Shown here one piece after another: positions 62,276 through 64,000 of a stretch of DNA of 64,000 nucleotides. The stretch is from Arthrobacter koreensis. Its GTDB lineage: Bacteria > Actinomycetota > Actinomycetes > Actinomycetales > Micrococcaceae. The notes below the pieces were generated by a model. It saw only the letters and a list, made by a program, of their open reading frames with translations, was not told the DNA's origin and did no database searches. The position numbers were made by a program, and so were the translations under genes. The number at the start of each line of letters is the position of its first letter. Position 1 is the first letter of the stretch. Where the stretch lies: NCBI RefSeq assembly GCF_009193255.1, contig NZ_WACG01000002.1, positions 558,001-622,000 on the forward strand, given 5' to 3'.

Positions 62276-62818
62276 CTACCGAAGCACCCGGTACCGCAGG
62301 TGCACTCCGTCCCCGAACGCGGCCTCCTCAATCAGTTCCAGGTTCACCCGTTGGCCCAGCCCGCCGAAGAGGGAAATCCCGGCTCCAAGCAGGATCGGCA
62401 CCACGTGCAGCTGGATCTCATCCACTGCGCCAAGCTGCAGGCACTGCCGTGAGATCCGCCCGCCGAGCAGGCTCACGGTTTTCTCCCCTGCGTCAACCTT
62501 GGCCATTTCAAGGGCGCTACCGATGTCATCCACGACGAAGGTGTAGGTGACCCCGTCCTTCACCACGGACTCCGCCGCCGTGTGTGTCATTAGGTAAACG
62601 GGCACCCCCGGCAGGCCGCCGTATGCCTCCTCCCCGTCCTCGATTGTCCGCGCACGGTTGGCACCACCAACGACGGCGCCGATCTCACCGACAACCCGGT
62701 TCACCAGCGCCGTGTCTTCCTCTGTCGCATCGACGTCGAACATCCAGTCGACGCCGCCCTCCGGGTCTGCCATGTACCCATCCAGCGTCACCGTCGCATG
62801 AATCAGAACCTTTGCCAT
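62276..62818 (-). CDS. Dihydrofolate reductase / RibD C-terminal domain protein
   Basis: 180 residues from ATG 62818. The RibD-C/DHFR-like fold opens KVLIHATVTLDGYMADPEGG (family T-LDGY), with GEIGAVVGGANRARTIEDG, KTVSLLGGRISRQCLQLGAV and LHVVPILLGAGISLFGGLG. Such stand-alone proteins bind NADPH, but few have known substrates. It lies inside the pair of 81-bp direct repeats together with the GNAT gene. Confidence 0.87.
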   Translation of the reverse strand: MAKVLIHATVTLDGYMADPEGGVDWMFDVDATEEDTALVNRVVGEIGAVVGGANRARTIEDGEEAYGGLPGVPVYLMTHTAAESVVKDGVTYTFVVDDIGSALEMAKVDAGEKTVSLLGGRISRQCLQLGAVDEIQLHVVPILLGAGISLFGGLGQRVNLELIEEAAFGDGVHLRYRVLR

Positions 62819-62875
62819 GACGAAACTCCTTCCTGCGGCCAAGGACACCGGACGGCACCTCCGATGCAGGAAGTT

Positions 62876-63418
62876 CTACAGTTTGAGGGTCGGAAGATCC
62901 AGAGCCGGAGCAGGATCAGTCGCGAGCCGCGAATGCGTTTCCACATCGAAACGCACGCCTCCGTACTCCAGCTTTGACCGCTCAATCCCCTCCGGCGGGA
63001 AACCTGCACGTTGTGCCACGGCACAGGAGGCCGGATTGTTCACCCTGTGCCCCAATTCGATGCGGAAAAGGTTGAGATCGTGGAGCGCCCAGTCAGCCAC
63101 GCCCGCCGCTGCCCTTCCGGCGAGTCCAAGTCCTCGGCTGTCGCGGCTGATCCAGTAAGACAGCCAGCCAGTGCGGTGCCGGTGATCTATGTGGCCGAGC
63201 CCGATATTCCCCACGGCCCGTCCGTCGACCTCCACGGCGAAGCTGCACATGCCGTCATCCGGGTGGAACCGCAGGTCGGATCGAATATAAGCCTCTGCAG
63301 CGTCCAGATCATCCACGGCAAGGCGGTCCATCTGGGTATCAAGATCAGGGGTTGCCTGAACAGCAGCCAACAGGGAGGCAACATCATCCGGCAGCCACGG
63401 CCGTAACGTCATTCTCAC
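62876..63418 (-). CDS. GNAT family N-acetyltransferase
   Basis: 180 residues of the RimJ/RimL-like GNAT type. LRPWLPDDVASLLAAVQATP at the N-terminus, VDGRAVGNIGLGHIDHRH, the acetyl-CoA loop SRGLGLAGRAAAGVADWALH and RIELGHRVNNPASCAVAQRA with GFPPEG are typical. The acceptor is unknown. The start is ATG 63418 or the ATG two codons later. It is 57 nt upstream of the DHFR-like gene in the same direction. Confidence 0.87.
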   Translation of the reverse strand: MRMTLRPWLPDDVASLLAAVQATPDLDTQMDRLAVDDLDAAEAYIRSDLRFHPDDGMCSFAVEVDGRAVGNIGLGHIDHRHRTGWLSYWISRDSRGLGLAGRAAAGVADWALHDLNLFRIELGHRVNNPASCAVAQRAGFPPEGIERSKLEYGGVRFDVETHSRLATDPAPALDLPTLKL

Positions 63419-63505
63419 CAGCCGAGGCTAACAGCAACGATGCGTCGCGCCCCGACGGGCCGGGCGGGCTACGCAGCAAAGAGACGACGTGCGCTCCCAA
63501 CGGGC

Positions 63506-63586
63506 GGGCCGGGTTAGGCGGCTTTAATACTCCGCAGCGAGCCCTGCGAGCGAAGGAGTTTCGTTGCCGCCGTTCCGGTCCGCCCG
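63506..63586 (+). repeat. 81-bp direct repeat, right copy
   Basis: Same orientation as 62070-62150, with the core GGCGGCTTTAATACTCC and GAGCGAAGGAGTTTCGTTGC conserved. Together the copies bracket exactly the DHFR-like and GNAT genes. Confidence 0.88.
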
Positions 63587-63648
63587 CCGTTCCGGCGCCC
63601 GGCGGATGGAGTACCGGTACGCCGGCCGGAGTCCATGCGGGACAGGCC

Positions 63649-64000
63649 TCAACGCGCAGAAACATCCTCGGACACCAGCCACTCGTGCGCCCCGTCCTGC
63701 CCGGCCCCCATGGACTCCACCACGGAGACCGTCCGCTGCCGCACTTCGGCCTGCTGTGCCTCCGACGCGCACGGCCCCTGCGGCAGGTCCGCGGCTACCG
63801 AGCACCACCGGTACGGATCACGCACAATGACCGACGGCGCCCAGGCGAGGTCACTGACCCGCCAGTCGGCGCCGTCGTTCTCCTGGGCAAACTGTGCCCG
63901 CACAATCAGGCCCTCATTGTTGACCGCGTACCAGGGCGAAAGCTCGGTGACCGCGTTGCCGAGACCGTAGACGATCCAGGTGCCGTTGTAGTTCTCGATC
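63649..64000 (-). CDS. CapA-family protein (partial, C-terminal end)
   Basis: The minus-strand frame runs in from beyond the window and reads ENYNGTWIVYGLGNAVTELS, then PWYAVNNEGLIVRAQFAQEN and DPYRWCSVAADLPQGPC to a stop at 63649. A G-N following a G-x-G in IVYGLGN and the following beta strands fit the end of the CapA metallophosphatase-like domain (poly-gamma-glutamate/capsule family). Only about 116 residues are visible, so the assignment is moderate. Confidence 0.6.
   Translation of the reverse strand, partial: IENYNGTWIVYGLGNAVTELSPWYAVNNEGLIVRAQFAQENDGADWRVSDLAWAPSVIVRDPYRWCSVAADLPQGPCASEAQQAEVRQRTVSVVESMGAGQDGAHEWLVSEDVSAR

Overview
The window is chromosomal DNA of a high-GC Gram-positive bacterium, most likely an Arthrobacter-like member of the Micrococcaceae. 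The evidence is the frequent GTG/TTG starts, a mycothiol-dependent-type enzyme, F420 genes, a SAM-IV-like riboswitch, the MurT/GatD pair, and the block pdxT-yebC-ruvCAB-yajC-secDF-rel followed by DUF349, cyclophilin and hisS genes, which is usual for that group. This is inferred from gene content and not from a marker-gene comparison.

Layout. 0-4.8 kb: rpsD (cut by the window edge), rarA, a perfect 22-bp palindrome, and two PhzF paralogues around a flavin reductase that sits behind a SAM-IV-like riboswitch. 4.8-8.0 kb: a large secreted M66-like metalloprotease with two lectin-like repeats. 8.2-13.6 kb: aspS, an APC permease, adenine deaminase and a nitronate-monooxygenase-like enzyme. 13.7-21 kb: a regulator/membrane-protein pair, small orphan proteins, a mycothiol-type enzyme, a DMT exporter divergent from a LysR regulator, a lipoprotein and an EamA exporter. 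21-31.8 kb: a lower-GC accessory region of small orphan genes, many of them membrane or secreted proteins, in both orientations. It holds broken genes, paralogue pairs and ten copies of a short intergenic repeat with core AGGGATCCCT.

32.2-39.3 kb is a seven-gene operon for reductive pyrimidine or hydantoin-type catabolism: nitrilase-family amidohydrolase, dihydropyrimidinase, LLM flavin/F420 oxidoreductase, and an NMT1/ThiY-type ABC importer with two permeases. 39.6-44.5 kb is an F420 locus: a three-gene proposed F420-0 importer facing cofE and an F420-type LLM oxidoreductase. Import of F420-0 followed by glutamylation by CofE would supply F420 to such enzymes. 44.6-61.2 kb is conserved core: hisS, cyclophilin, DUF349, rel, secF/secD/yajC, ruvB/A/C, yebC and pdxT, then murT/gatD for lipid II amidation. 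61.2-64 kb is repeat-rich: a 22-bp tandem repeat, three copies of a ~260-bp tandem repeat, and an 81-bp direct repeat bracketing a RibD/DHFR-like gene and a GNAT gene, then the end of a CapA-family gene.

The most unusual part is the 22.1-30.3 kb array, where a short partly palindromic repeat separates one- to four-gene units. It looks like a cassette array, but no integrase is visible and the repeat does not resemble an integron attC site.
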